Assembly (NCBI GenBank): GCA_009788065.1
Contig: WQSF01000007.1
Span: 7,950-60,148, forward strand
DNA from: Treponema sp.
GTDB taxonomy: Bacteria; Spirochaetota; Spirochaetia; Treponematales; Breznakiellaceae
Length of the DNA stretch: 52,199 bases
Direction: 5' to 3'
A model generated the notes under the pieces. It worked only from the letters and a program-made list of their open reading frames with translations. It did not search any database and was not told where the DNA came from. This document shows, in pieces, positions 26,676 to 34,670 of this stretch (position 1 is its first letter; every line of letters starts with the position of its first letter). The translations under genes were made by a program, and so were the position numbers.

Positions 26676-27030
26676 TGTCCGCATCCTGCGCTTGCGAGGC
26701 TGTTTCATCTCCATGGAGCATGTCCTGCAAAGCAAAAGCAAGGTTTTCAAGTAATGGCCCCGCTTTATTTTTATCATGAGCCATCCAGAACATTCTTAAA
26801 GCTTCAAGAGGTCTGTCTTTTGATTTATAAAAATCGCCGACTCTTGAAAGCCCGTCTGAATATCCTGTGGTCATAAATATCCTTCTGGCTCCCTCGATAT
26901 CTCCTTCGTTAAATATTTGATTACCTTTTCGGTTTAAAGCAACTTTATCGGAGCCTTCAACGGGTGAAGGCGAAGACACTTTTATAAATGCGTTTTTGTC
27001 ATCAAATTTTTCTAATATTTTTTTATCCAT
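26668..27030 (-). CDS. Hypothetical 120-residue protein, first gene of TPR-rlmN operon
   Basis: The protein has 120 residues, starting MDKKILEKFDD. It has a short predicted helical repeat pair (GNQIFNEGDIEGARRIF, then DGLSRVGDFYKSKDRPLEALRMFWMA), resembling degenerate TPR units, and a tail of acidic residues. No family was recognised. A TATAAT on this strand (27048-27043) lies 12 bases before the ATG, so the message begins here with a very short leader. It overlaps the next gene by eight bases, suggesting a functional unit with the TPR protein and rlmN. Confidence 0.75.
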   Translation of the reverse strand: MDKKILEKFDDKNAFIKVSSPSPVEGSDKVALNRKGNQIFNEGDIEGARRIFMTTGYSDGLSRVGDFYKSKDRPLEALRMFWMAHDKNKAGPLLENLAFALQDMLHGDETASQAQDADNE

Positions 27031-27104
27031 GCTTTTGAAAGGATTATACCTTTATTATATTATCAGCCTTTTTTGTGAAAAATACAAGAGAAATTATTTT
27101 ACAG

Positions 27105-27641
27105 TTATTGATAAACAAAAAAATCGACTACAGATCTTCCGTATTCGCGGGAGTCCGTTTTATGCAAATTAATTATATCCTGCTTTAAATAGTCAGGGCG
27201 CGGACGGTGGATCAGGATGCGCGTCTGCGGTAATACAAGGTTTGAACAGGCGATTTTCGAGACAAGTTCCCATTTGTACCGGTACGGGAACGGAGGATCA
27301 AGAAAGATGATGTTAAAAGCCGTTTTTGCGCGTTTAACATAGAGTTCGGCAGGCATAAAACGGCAGTTAATACGGCGCGGAGAAATTGAAACATTTTCAA
27401 GCAGTATTTTTCTCTTTAACTTGTCCTGTTCAACGGCTTCTATAACGGAAGCGCCGCGGGAAGCGGCTTCAACGGCTATTATTCCTGAGCCTGTGAAAAT
27501 ATCTAAAAATGAAAGATTGGTTAAATCTCCAAGACTCGCGAAAACAGATTCGCGCATCTTGTCCATACTGGGTCTTATATCCTGAATGCCTTGGGGGACA
27601 GAAATTTGCCTGCCTTTTAAAATGCCGCCTGTGATTCTCAT
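27105..27641 (-). CDS. rsmD: 16S rRNA (guanine966-N2)-methyltransferase (RsmD)
   Basis: The protein has 178 residues, as usual. It begins MRITGGILKGRQI, the family start, followed by RPSMDKMRESVFASL, the SAM-binding FLDIFTGSGIIAVEAASRG and the active-site LDPPFPYRY motif. It methylates G966 (E. coli numbering) in 16S rRNA after 30S assembly. The 148-residue hypothetical gene upstream stops 15 bases before the rsmD ATG, so the pair may share a transcript. There is no link to the TPR operon downstream other than order: a separate TATAAT promoter starts that unit. Confidence 0.94.
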   Translation of the reverse strand: MRITGGILKGRQISVPQGIQDIRPSMDKMRESVFASLGDLTNLSFLDIFTGSGIIAVEAASRGASVIEAVEQDKLKRKILLENVSISPRRINCRFMPAELYVKRAKTAFNIIFLDPPFPYRYKWELVSKIACSNLVLPQTRILIHRPRPDYLKQDIINLHKTDSREYGRSVVDFFVYQ

Positions 27642-27656
27642 GCGCGCTGTTTTTAA

Positions 27657-28103
27657 CTATGCGCTGCTGCCAAGAAGCCCGTTTAATTCTTCGTTGGTTA
27701 CAACCTGTTCTGTAACGATGCTTTCCGCAGGCACATACGAATCGTCGATTAATTTTTTACGTTTTACACTGTCTGTTTTTAATTTGGAAACAACAATCGG
27801 AGTTTCAGGAAATAAAGAAGGCGCAAACGGGCTTGTATTGTTCGAGATTTCATTTAAGAGCTGGCTGAACTGCCATTCAGCGTCAAAGATATTATCCGCT
27901 TCAACTTCGCGATCTAGAATTTTCAGGTTTTCCAAAAATCTAGCTGTCAGCATATCAAGAATTGCGCTGATAAATTCGAGATCGCTCATCGTCTGGTTAT
28001 AAAAAAGCCCCGAATCCGTGTCCAGACGCATGAGATCGCGGATCATTCTTATTCGGACATTCAAGATAAAAAGGGTATCTTCAAAATTTATTCGCTTATT
28101 CAT
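27657..28103 (-). CDS. Hypothetical helical protein
   Basis: The protein has 148 residues from the preferred ATG at 28103 (MNKRINFEDTLFIL). The first 90 residues are strongly helical (DTLFILNVRIRMIRDLMRLD, MTARFLENLKILDRE), and the tail is loose and polar with Ser/Thr. No domain was recognised. The frame extends to 28145, but a GATAAT-like box lies in that stretch, so the shorter start is preferred. It precedes rsmD by 15 bases. Function unknown; the protein may be specific to spirochetes. Confidence 0.65.
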   Translation of the reverse strand: MNKRINFEDTLFILNVRIRMIRDLMRLDTDSGLFYNQTMSDLEFISAILDMLTARFLENLKILDREVEADNIFDAEWQFSQLLNEISNNTSPFAPSLFPETPIVVSKLKTDSVKRKKLIDDSYVPAESIVTEQVVTNEELNGLLGSSA

Positions 28104-28180
28104 AGTATTGCTTTTATTATCGGTTAATATATAAGGAAAACACAAGTATTTTAATGCCGGTTTTGCCGTCTACAGGAAGG

Positions 28181-28210
28181 TTGACAATATGTCGATATAA
28201 TTTCTATAAT
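28181..28210 (+). promoter_or_regulatory. Consensus promoter of the cNMP-binding protein gene
   Basis: TTGACA (28181-28186), 18 bases and TATAAT (28205-28210), both perfect hexamers. The ATG at 28236 is preceded by a strong GGGGGGAG ribosome binding site, so this gene is translated in the usual way from a leader of about 20 bases. Confidence 0.8.
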
Positions 28211-28235
28211 ACTATTTAAGTAAAAGAGGGGGGAG

Positions 28236-29465
28236 ATGTCCGCGCCGCTCCAGCTAACATTTGTAAATTTCGCTGCAAAATCATATATTATTGTTGAGGG
28301 TAAGAAAAATGCGGATAGATTTTTCATAATCCGTACCGGAAAGGTAAGGCTTTCTAAAGAAGTTCAGGTTGTCGCTGAAGAATCAGGCGATACCTTAGGG
28401 CCCGGCGACTTTTTCGGCGTTGTTTCTACAATGTCGGGACACAGCCATATCGAAACCGCGCAAGCTCTTACAGATGTCACCCTTATTTCAGTTCAAAAAG
28501 AACAGTTCAGCCAGCTCATCCAGAATAACGCTCCTGTAGCGATGAAGATTATCATGCAGTTCTCAAAGAGAATGAGGTATCTTGACGAAGCTCTTACACG
28601 CCTTACCTTAAAAGACAACGCCACGGACGGCTCAAGCCATCTCTACAACATTGGCGAATATTACGCAAAACATAATCAGTTAAATCAGGCTTTTTACGCG
28701 TATCAAAAATATATTAGATGCTGTCCTACAGGCGAAAATATAAATAATGTCAAGGAAAAATTGAAAAAAATCGCCCCTTATATTAAAGACCCCCAGCAGC
28801 CGCCCAAACCAGGCGAAATGATACGCTCGTTTAAAAAGGATTCAATTGTTTTTTGCGAAGGCGAGCCGGGAGACGAGCTTTTTATAATCCAGAAAGGTTC
28901 TGTCAAGATTATTAAAATAACTGAAAGTAACGAAATTCTCTTAGCGGTATTAAAATCCGGGGATATTTTCGGCGAAATGGCGCTTTTAGAATCAAAGCCG
29001 CGCGCGGCAGGCGCCGTCGCCTACGAAGACTGCCAGCTCATGGCGGTGAACAGGGAAAATTTCGGTCAGATGATTAAGACACAGCCTCAACTTATCGCGC
29101 GTCTTACAACGCTGCTGTCAGAGAGGATATGGATTGTATACAGACAACTGGCAAACACACAGTTAAACAATAACCTTGCGAAATTGTACGATATGCTTCA
29201 AATCCAGCTCGATAAAAAAAGGATTGACGTTGACACTTTTACAAATTACTCCTTTGACTTCGGACTTAAAGAACTTATCAACATGGTAGGTTTAAGTCAG
29301 GGGGACGGGGTAACCTTCGGTAAGAAATTCATGGAAAATAAAACTTTCCAGATAATGAACGACAAACTGTTTGTTAAAGATATTAAAGAAATAGCCAAAC
29401 AAAACGCGTACTACCGCAAGATGCAGCAGTTGGAAAAAACCCGTCTGGGCAATAAACCTGCTTGA
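28236..29465 (+). CDS. Protein with two cyclic-nucleotide-binding domains and a TPR-like linker
   Basis: The protein has 409 residues. Domain one (about 10-125) has the cNMP beta-roll with YIIVEGKKNADRFFIIRTGKV and PGDFFGVVSTM. A TPR-like helix pair follows (HLYNIGEYYAKHNQLNQAFYAYQKY). Domain two (about 195-310) has VFCEGEPGDELFIIQKGSVKI and the phosphate-binding cassette FGEMALLESKPRAAGAV, which matches the classic FGE(L/M)ALL..PR.A consensus; domain one lacks this. The last 100 residues could be a degenerate winged helix but no clear DNA-binding pattern was seen. So it may sense cAMP or cyclic dinucleotides in domain two only. Its promoter and ribosome binding site are both strong. Confidence 0.87.
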   Translation: MSAPLQLTFVNFAAKSYIIVEGKKNADRFFIIRTGKVRLSKEVQVVAEESGDTLGPGDFFGVVSTMSGHSHIETAQALTDVTLISVQKEQFSQLIQNNAPVAMKIIMQFSKRMRYLDEALTRLTLKDNATDGSSHLYNIGEYYAKHNQLNQAFYAYQKYIRCCPTGENINNVKEKLKKIAPYIKDPQQPPKPGEMIRSFKKDSIVFCEGEPGDELFIIQKGSVKIIKITESNEILLAVLKSGDIFGEMALLESKPRAAGAVAYEDCQLMAVNRENFGQMIKTQPQLIARLTTLLSERIWIVYRQLANTQLNNNLAKLYDMLQIQLDKKRIDVDTFTNYSFDFGLKELINMVGLSQGDGVTFGKKFMENKTFQIMNDKLFVKDIKEIAKQNAYYRKMQQLEKTRLGNKPA

Positions 29466-29507
29466 TTAATCTGTACCATAAACCGAAAATGACCGATAAT
29501 TAAAGCA

Positions 29508-30071
29508 ATGAACCATAAATCGACGTTTTTCGCGGTAATTCTCTCTCTTGTAATTTCTCCTGTATTTTTATTTACTCAGCAGGCAGAACCTGCTGGGGAA
29601 GAAGAATCAGGTTTACCAAGGCAGTTCAGGGAATTGTCATTGGGTATGAGCCTTGACGATCTTAAAGCCGCTCTTTTAAAAGACGATTATTTTATTTTCC
29701 GCGGCGACAGGGATGTTTCATTCCTTCCCGCGAGGGAACAGAGTCTCGTGGAAACAACAGGTTCCATGTTTATAAAACGCGCGTTTTTTCAACTTCGCGA
29801 CGCGCAGGTTTTTATAATGTCATTCACGCTTAATACGGACATAATCGATCATTATTCTGTCTTTACCCAATTAACGGAAAAATACGGAAAGCCGTCATAC
29901 CTTGATCCTGCAATGGCGGTATGGGAGACCGAAGAAACAAGGGTGGCAATCGAACGCCCCTTAACAATTAAGTACATAGACAGAGTAGTCTTTAACGATA
30001 TTATAAATGAATCCGGTATGATTGAATCAGGTCAGGTGCGCTTGCGCCAGGACTTCTTAAATGAATTCTAG
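29508..30071 (+). CDS. Hypothetical exported protein
   Basis: The protein has 187 residues with a signal peptide (about 1-25, VILSLVISPVFLFTQQ) and no lipobox. After it comes GLPRQFRELSLGMSLDDLKAALLKD, a common start in periplasmic proteins of this group, and a beta-rich remainder. No family was recognised. GATAAT (29495-29500) ends seven bases before the ATG and no Shine-Dalgarno sequence is seen, another possible leaderless start. It overlaps the DUF192 lipoprotein by 11 bases and both would be in the periplasm. Confidence 0.7.
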   Translation: MNHKSTFFAVILSLVISPVFLFTQQAEPAGEEESGLPRQFRELSLGMSLDDLKAALLKDDYFIFRGDRDVSFLPAREQSLVETTGSMFIKRAFFQLRDAQVFIMSFTLNTDIIDHYSVFTQLTEKYGKPSYLDPAMAVWETEETRVAIERPLTIKYIDRVVFNDIINESGMIESGQVRLRQDFLNEF

Positions 30072-30507
30072 GCGTTTAGCAGTTGTCTTATTTATAATTT
30101 TAAGTTTTACTTCTTGTAATTCGCAGAAACTGCCTGTGCGGGAAATTTCGATTGAGAGGGAAGGGCAAACGATCGCTTCAGTAAAAGCGGAAGTTGCGAG
30201 AACTCAGGCGCAGCGAAGCGAAGGGTTAATGTTCAGGGAAAAGCTGTCTGACGGATACGGGATGATTTTTATTTTTGAAACGGATCAGATTTTATCTTTC
30301 TGGATGAAGAACACCCTTATTCCGTTGTCCATCGCTTTTATTGCCGCAGACGGCAGAATTATCGATATTAAAAGTATGTATCCTAAAGATGAGAATACGG
30401 TTAATTCCAGCCGCTCTTGCAGATACGCTTTGGAAGTTCCCCTGGGCTGGTTCAGCCGCACCGGGGTGAAGGAAGGAGACATTGTAAAAATCGAAAATCT
30501 TCTTTAA
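30061..30507 (+). CDS. DUF192 family lipoprotein
   Basis: The protein has 148 residues: a lipoprotein signal ending SFTSC (C19), then a DUF192 domain. Signature pieces are AQRSEGLMFREKL, GYGMIFIFE, FWMKNTLIPLSIAFI, IIDIKSM and ALEVPLGWF with the family order. DUF192 proteins are small beta-rich proteins of unclear role, in many bacteria exported. It overlaps the previous gene by 11 bases and precedes clpC, which has its own promoter. Confidence 0.9.
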   Translation: MNSRRLAVVLFIILSFTSCNSQKLPVREISIEREGQTIASVKAEVARTQAQRSEGLMFREKLSDGYGMIFIFETDQILSFWMKNTLIPLSIAFIAADGRIIDIKSMYPKDENTVNSSRSCRYALEVPLGWFSRTGVKEGDIVKIENLL

Positions 30508-30537
30508 GGTTTCCGATGTCGGTTCAGTTCAGGTTCG

Positions 30538-30566
30538 TTGAAAAAACAGCCGTTTTCGGCTATAAT
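30538..30566 (+). promoter_or_regulatory. Consensus promoter of clpC
   Basis: TTGAAA (30538-30543), exactly 17 bases, and TATAAT (30561-30566). The start lies 28 bases further on, with an ACGGAG ribosome binding site, so this is a standard housekeeping-type promoter. Confidence 0.8.
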
Positions 30567-30593
30567 TTAAAATAGGTTTTACGGAGTGAATTT

Positions 30594-33179
30594 GTGTTTA
30601 AAGGACTAACAAACAGGGTGCAGCGGCTTCTTTCCGCTAACGCGCAGGAAGAAGCTAAAAGATTCAACTCGGATCAGCTTCTGCCGGAACATATCATTAT
30701 TGCCATGCTTAAAGAAGGCGGAGGAACCGCCTGCAAAGCTTTATTATTTTTAAGAATAGATATTCCCGAGTTCAGGCACGTGCTTGAAAGCTCCATACCG
30801 CGCATTCCAGGTTTAATAATTCGCGGAGAAGTTCCTCCTTCGCGGCGCACTAAAAATATGCTTGATATAGCGACAGAAGAAGCGCGGGCAATGGGAAGCG
30901 ATTTTCTGGGAACCGAACATCTTCTTTTCGCCGCGATGCGCGAACAAGATTCAAGCGTGCAGGTTTATTTAAACCAGCGCGCTGTAGACACAGACATGAT
31001 GAGAGTGATAATCCAGACAACATTCAGCCAGCCGACAACAAGAAATGAAGATTATGTATCAGGGAGTTACGCTAATACAGCAACGCGGGAAACGCCTGCG
31101 GACAGGTACCAGCCGTATTATATGCACAGGGAAAGATCAGGCGTTCACAGCAAATCCGCGGTTGAATCCGAACGCCATACAAAAATAAAGCCGGCATCGT
31201 ATCCCGTTCTTACTCCCACACTTGATAATTTTTCGCGGGACCTTACGGTGATAGCGAAAAGCGGAAAAATGGACCCAGTTGTGGGCAGAAAATCAGAAAT
31301 TAACCGCGCTGTCCGTATACTGGCGCGAAGGACAAAAAATAACCCTATTCTTGTAGGCGAGCCCGGAGTGGGAAAGACGGCGATTGTAGAAGGTCTTGCG
31401 CAGCTTCTTGCTAGCGAATCTGTTCCCGACGCGCTTGCGGGGAAGCGTATCCTCAGCCTTGACATGGGGCTTATTGTAGCAGGGACAAAATACCGGGGCG
31501 AGTTTGAAGACCGTATAAAAAAGATTCTTCGCGAAGTAACGCAGGCAGGAAATATTATACTTTTTATAGACGAGATACATTCGATAATCGGAGCCGGCGG
31601 AGCTGAAGGCACTTTGGACGCATCAAATATGCTAAAGCCGGGATTGTCGAGGGGAGAGATTCGCTGTATCGGAGCGACAACCCTTGGCGAATACAGAAAA
31701 CATTTTGAAAAAGACGCCGCCCTGGAAAGACGTTTCCAGCCTGTGATTGTAAACGAACCTTCATTTGATGAAACAATAGAAATATTAAGCGGAATTCAAA
31801 AAAAGTACGAAGAGCATCATCAGGTAAGATATTCCGAGACATCCATAAAACTTGCCGCGAAACTTGCGCAGCGCTACATTACAGGAAGGTTCATGCCGGA
31901 TAAGGCAATCGATATTTTGGACGAAGCCGCGGCAATGCGAAAACTTGAAAACCGCGATCAGCCACCTGAAATCACAGGTCTTGAAGAAGAAATTTCCAAA
32001 CTTTGCGAAGAAAAAAACAGCTATGTGAGCATGCAGGACTATGAACACGCGGCTGAAATCCGAGACAAAGTCAGGGCGTTAAAATCGCGTTTAGAAGATA
32101 TTCATATCGCGTGGGAACGCGCTTCCAGAAACGAATGGCCGGTTGTAACAGACGATGATGTGCGCTGTGTTGTAACGGAAGCGACAGGAATCCCCGTCAT
32201 GCATTTGGAAGATCATGAATCAAAACGTTTACTGCAGATTGAAGATGAACTGCATAAAAGCGTAATAGGACAAGACGACGCTATTAAACGAATTGCGGCG
32301 GCGGTAAGACGTTCGAGGGCAGGAGTTTCATCTCCGCGCCGTCCGATGGGTTCGTTCATTTTCCTTGGTCCTACGGGAGTTGGTAAAACTCTTCTTGCAA
32401 GGAAACTGGCGCAGTATTTATTCGCTGACGAAGACGCTCTTGTCTGTATAGATATGTCTGATTTTATGGAAAAACACAATGCGTCACGTCTTGTCGGAGC
32501 GCCTCCGGGATATGTCGGTTACGAAGAAGGCGGAATGTTAACTGAAAAGATAAGGCGAAATCCTTACAGGGTAATTCTGTTCGACGAAATTGAAAAAGCG
32601 CATCACGATATTTTTAATATACTTTTACAGGTTTTGGAAAACGGTGAACTTCGCGATTCACTGGGACATACTGTGAATTTCCGCAATACGGTTATAATCA
32701 TGACAAGTAACGCAGGTGTAAGGGATATTACCAATGACTCGCGTCTTGGATTTACATCAAGCAAGGGGCTTATGGACGCGAAAGATATCGAATCCGCCGC
32801 AATGTCCGAAATGCGCCGTATTTTCAATCCTGAGTTTATAAACAGGGTGGACGAAATCGTTGTGTTCAATCCCTTAAACCGGAAACAAATAGACGCAATT
32901 TTTAATATCGAGCTGAGCGAACTTTCAAGCCGTCTTGCCGAGCAGGATTACAACTTAAAAATAACACAATCCGCAAGAAACATTCTTGTAGAAAAAGGAT
33001 GGGATCCAAAGTTCGGCGGAAGGCCTCTGCGAAGGACTATTCAAAAAGAACTTGAATCTCCGATTTCTGAATTAATTCTTGAAGGATGTTGGGAGCCGGG
33101 AACGGTATTCACCGCCGACGGACGCAACGGAAAAATAAAGATTAAAGCAAAGACATGGGAAACAGTCACCGCTAATTAA
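30594..33179 (+). CDS. clpC: ATP-dependent Clp protease ATP-binding subunit ClpC
   Basis: The protein has 861 residues and starts at a GTG seven bases after ACGGAG. Domains: two Clp N repeats (about 1-150), AAA+ domain one with Walker A GEPGVGKT near 255 and Walker B LFIDEIH, a UvrB/C-type middle motif (MQDYEHAAEIRDKV) typical of ClpC, then AAA+ domain two with Walker A GPTGVGKT near 592 and Walker B LFDEIEKAH. The RLGFTSS loop is the hydrophobic LGF motif that docks ClpP. It unfolds proteins for degradation by ClpP or disaggregates them; clpP is not in the window. It has its own TTGAAA-17-TATAAT promoter. Confidence 0.95.
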   Translation: MFKGLTNRVQRLLSANAQEEAKRFNSDQLLPEHIIIAMLKEGGGTACKALLFLRIDIPEFRHVLESSIPRIPGLIIRGEVPPSRRTKNMLDIATEEARAMGSDFLGTEHLLFAAMREQDSSVQVYLNQRAVDTDMMRVIIQTTFSQPTTRNEDYVSGSYANTATRETPADRYQPYYMHRERSGVHSKSAVESERHTKIKPASYPVLTPTLDNFSRDLTVIAKSGKMDPVVGRKSEINRAVRILARRTKNNPILVGEPGVGKTAIVEGLAQLLASESVPDALAGKRILSLDMGLIVAGTKYRGEFEDRIKKILREVTQAGNIILFIDEIHSIIGAGGAEGTLDASNMLKPGLSRGEIRCIGATTLGEYRKHFEKDAALERRFQPVIVNEPSFDETIEILSGIQKKYEEHHQVRYSETSIKLAAKLAQRYITGRFMPDKAIDILDEAAAMRKLENRDQPPEITGLEEEISKLCEEKNSYVSMQDYEHAAEIRDKVRALKSRLEDIHIAWERASRNEWPVVTDDDVRCVVTEATGIPVMHLEDHESKRLLQIEDELHKSVIGQDDAIKRIAAAVRRSRAGVSSPRRPMGSFIFLGPTGVGKTLLARKLAQYLFADEDALVCIDMSDFMEKHNASRLVGAPPGYVGYEEGGMLTEKIRRNPYRVILFDEIEKAHHDIFNILLQVLENGELRDSLGHTVNFRNTVIIMTSNAGVRDITNDSRLGFTSSKGLMDAKDIESAAMSEMRRIFNPEFINRVDEIVVFNPLNRKQIDAIFNIELSELSSRLAEQDYNLKITQSARNILVEKGWDPKFGGRPLRRTIQKELESPISELILEGCWEPGTVFTADGRNGKIKIKAKTWETVTAN

Positions 33180-33193
33180 TTTGGAATACATTA

Positions 33194-33262
33194 ACCGCGG
33201 ATTAGTGCGGATTTAACGGATTAGCACGGATAGGAGAAGCTACACCCGGAGTAATCCGCGGT
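33194..33262. repeat. CGGATT tandem units and long-armed inverted repeat between convergent clpC and glgC
   Basis: CGGATT-type units begin at 33198, 33208, 33217 and 33227, nine to ten bases apart, and the 11-base arm ACCGCGGATTA (33194-33204) recurs inverted as TAATCCGCGGT (33252-33262) with a 47-base spacer. No run of T follows, so it is not a typical terminator. The four copies at about one helical turn suggest either a binding site array or a mobile intergenic repeat. Confidence 0.7.
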
Positions 33263-33278
33263 ACCTGTATTAGAAGTA

Positions 33279-34550
33279 TTAAATCACAGTTCCCGGATAT
33301 AAGATCGTATTTTTAGGTATGACAATGATTCCGTCCACGATGTAGTAGTGCCCGTAATTGCCGTCTATGCGTTTAATATCGTCCACGCCGATGCGGCAGC
33401 CTTCGCCTACGCATACGTTTTTATCGATAATGGCGCCTTTGATGATCGCCCCCCTGCCTATTCCGACATTCGGGATTCTCGCTTCAACGTTTTGGTTTTT
33501 CTGCTGTTCAGTCTCGTAATAGTCGGCGCCCATACATACAACGCCGTTAAGGCTTGAGCCGGTTTCGATGAGAGTGCGGATGCCGACAATGGAATTTGTA
33601 ATATTCGCGTTTGTGATAATACATCCTTCCGCCGCGATTGACTGGTTCATGTTGGAAAAGTTCATTTTAGACGGCGGAAGATTGCGCATGTGCGTGTAAA
33701 TCGGTCTGTGTTCGTCGTAAAAGTCAAAGGTCGGTTTTAACGCCGTTAGCTGAAGATTTGTATCGTAGAAATTTTTTATCGTACCTATGTCTTCCCAGTA
33801 ACCGTCAAATAAATAGGCGTTAACTTTGAGCTTGCTGATTGCCATGGGAATTACTTCTTTTCCGAAATCGGTTAATTCATTGGCAAGGCAGTCTTCCATC
33901 GCCTTTGCGTTAAATACGTATATGCCCATAGACGCAAGGAAACAGTCGTCCTTATTTTTTTCTTTTACAAGTTCTTGAGGCGCCCGGAAATCGGAAATAT
34001 CTTTGCTCGGCCCCGGTTTTTCAAGAAATTCCGTTATTTGGTTTGTCTTATCTACTTTTAGGATTCCAAGGTCGCTTGCGTTTTCCCTTGTAACGCCGGT
34101 GCAGGCTATTGTAATCGCCGCTTTTGAATCAATATGACACTTTAACAGTTCTTGTAAATCCATTCTGTAAAGCTGATCGCCTGAAAGAATGATATAATAT
34201 GACGGATTCTGAGTTCTGAGGTGCGGAAAGTTCTTTCTGACCGCGTCAGCCGTGCCTTCGTACCATCCCGAATGCTCCAAAGTCTGTTCTGCGGCAAGAA
34301 GTTCGACAAATCCCTTGGAAAAAGAGTCAAAAATGTAGGTTTGACCTATATGAAGGTGTAAAGAAGCCGAATTAAACTGGGTTACGAGGTAAATTTGACG
34401 TAAATTCGCGTTAATACAGTTGGAAATCGGTATATCGACAAGACGATATTTGCCGCCGAACGGAACTGCAGGCTTTGAACGGAATTGTGTTAGGGGAAAA
34501 AGGCGAGTACCCTTACCGCCGCCTAAGATTACGGACAAAACATCTGACAT
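33279..34550 (-). CDS. glgC: Glucose-1-phosphate adenylyltransferase (GlgC)
   Basis: The protein has 423 residues from the preferred ATG at 34550 (MSDVLSVILGGGKG), which has an AGGAGG ribosome binding site. The nucleotidyl-transferase motif GGGKGTRLFPLTQFRSKPAVPFGG is at 10-33, followed by VDIPISNCIN and YLVTQFNS; the left-handed beta-helix C-terminus begins near 290 (SIVGIRT, GRGAIIKGAIIDKNV). It makes ADP-glucose for glycogen. The frame is open to 34604, but that start has no ribosome binding site. No other glycogen gene is adjacent. It converges with clpC. Confidence 0.95.
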   Translation of the reverse strand: MSDVLSVILGGGKGTRLFPLTQFRSKPAVPFGGKYRLVDIPISNCINANLRQIYLVTQFNSASLHLHIGQTYIFDSFSKGFVELLAAEQTLEHSGWYEGTADAVRKNFPHLRTQNPSYYIILSGDQLYRMDLQELLKCHIDSKAAITIACTGVTRENASDLGILKVDKTNQITEFLEKPGPSKDISDFRAPQELVKEKNKDDCFLASMGIYVFNAKAMEDCLANELTDFGKEVIPMAISKLKVNAYLFDGYWEDIGTIKNFYDTNLQLTALKPTFDFYDEHRPIYTHMRNLPPSKMNFSNMNQSIAAEGCIITNANITNSIVGIRTLIETGSSLNGVVCMGADYYETEQQKNQNVEARIPNVGIGRGAIIKGAIIDKNVCVGEGCRIGVDDIKRIDGNYGHYYIVDGIIVIPKNTILYPGTVI

Positions 34551-34670
34551 AAATTTTCCTCCTCGGCTTTTTTTCATTGTAAGCATTTTTTTTAACTTTG
34601 TCAAATACTCGTTGAAAATATTAAAAAAATGTATTTATTGTTTTTAAAATTTATAGTAAAATATGGCGGT

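Noticed and set aside
26676-26777. Longer start for the TPR protein
   Set aside because: The extra residues are basic and unlike TPR, and overlap the upstream gene by over 100 bases; the start at 26675 overlaps by eight.
31145-31612. 155-residue antisense frame within clpC
   Set aside because: The clpC frame is unambiguous here with Walker motifs; the antisense frame has no start signals and is a shadow.
33194-33262. Rho-independent terminator between clpC and glgC
   Set aside because: The arms are 47 bases apart and no T-run follows on either strand.
34629-34670. Upstream start for the MrfA-like helicase
   Set aside because: The extra 14 codons cover the probable -10 region, and the start at 34671 fits the family better.
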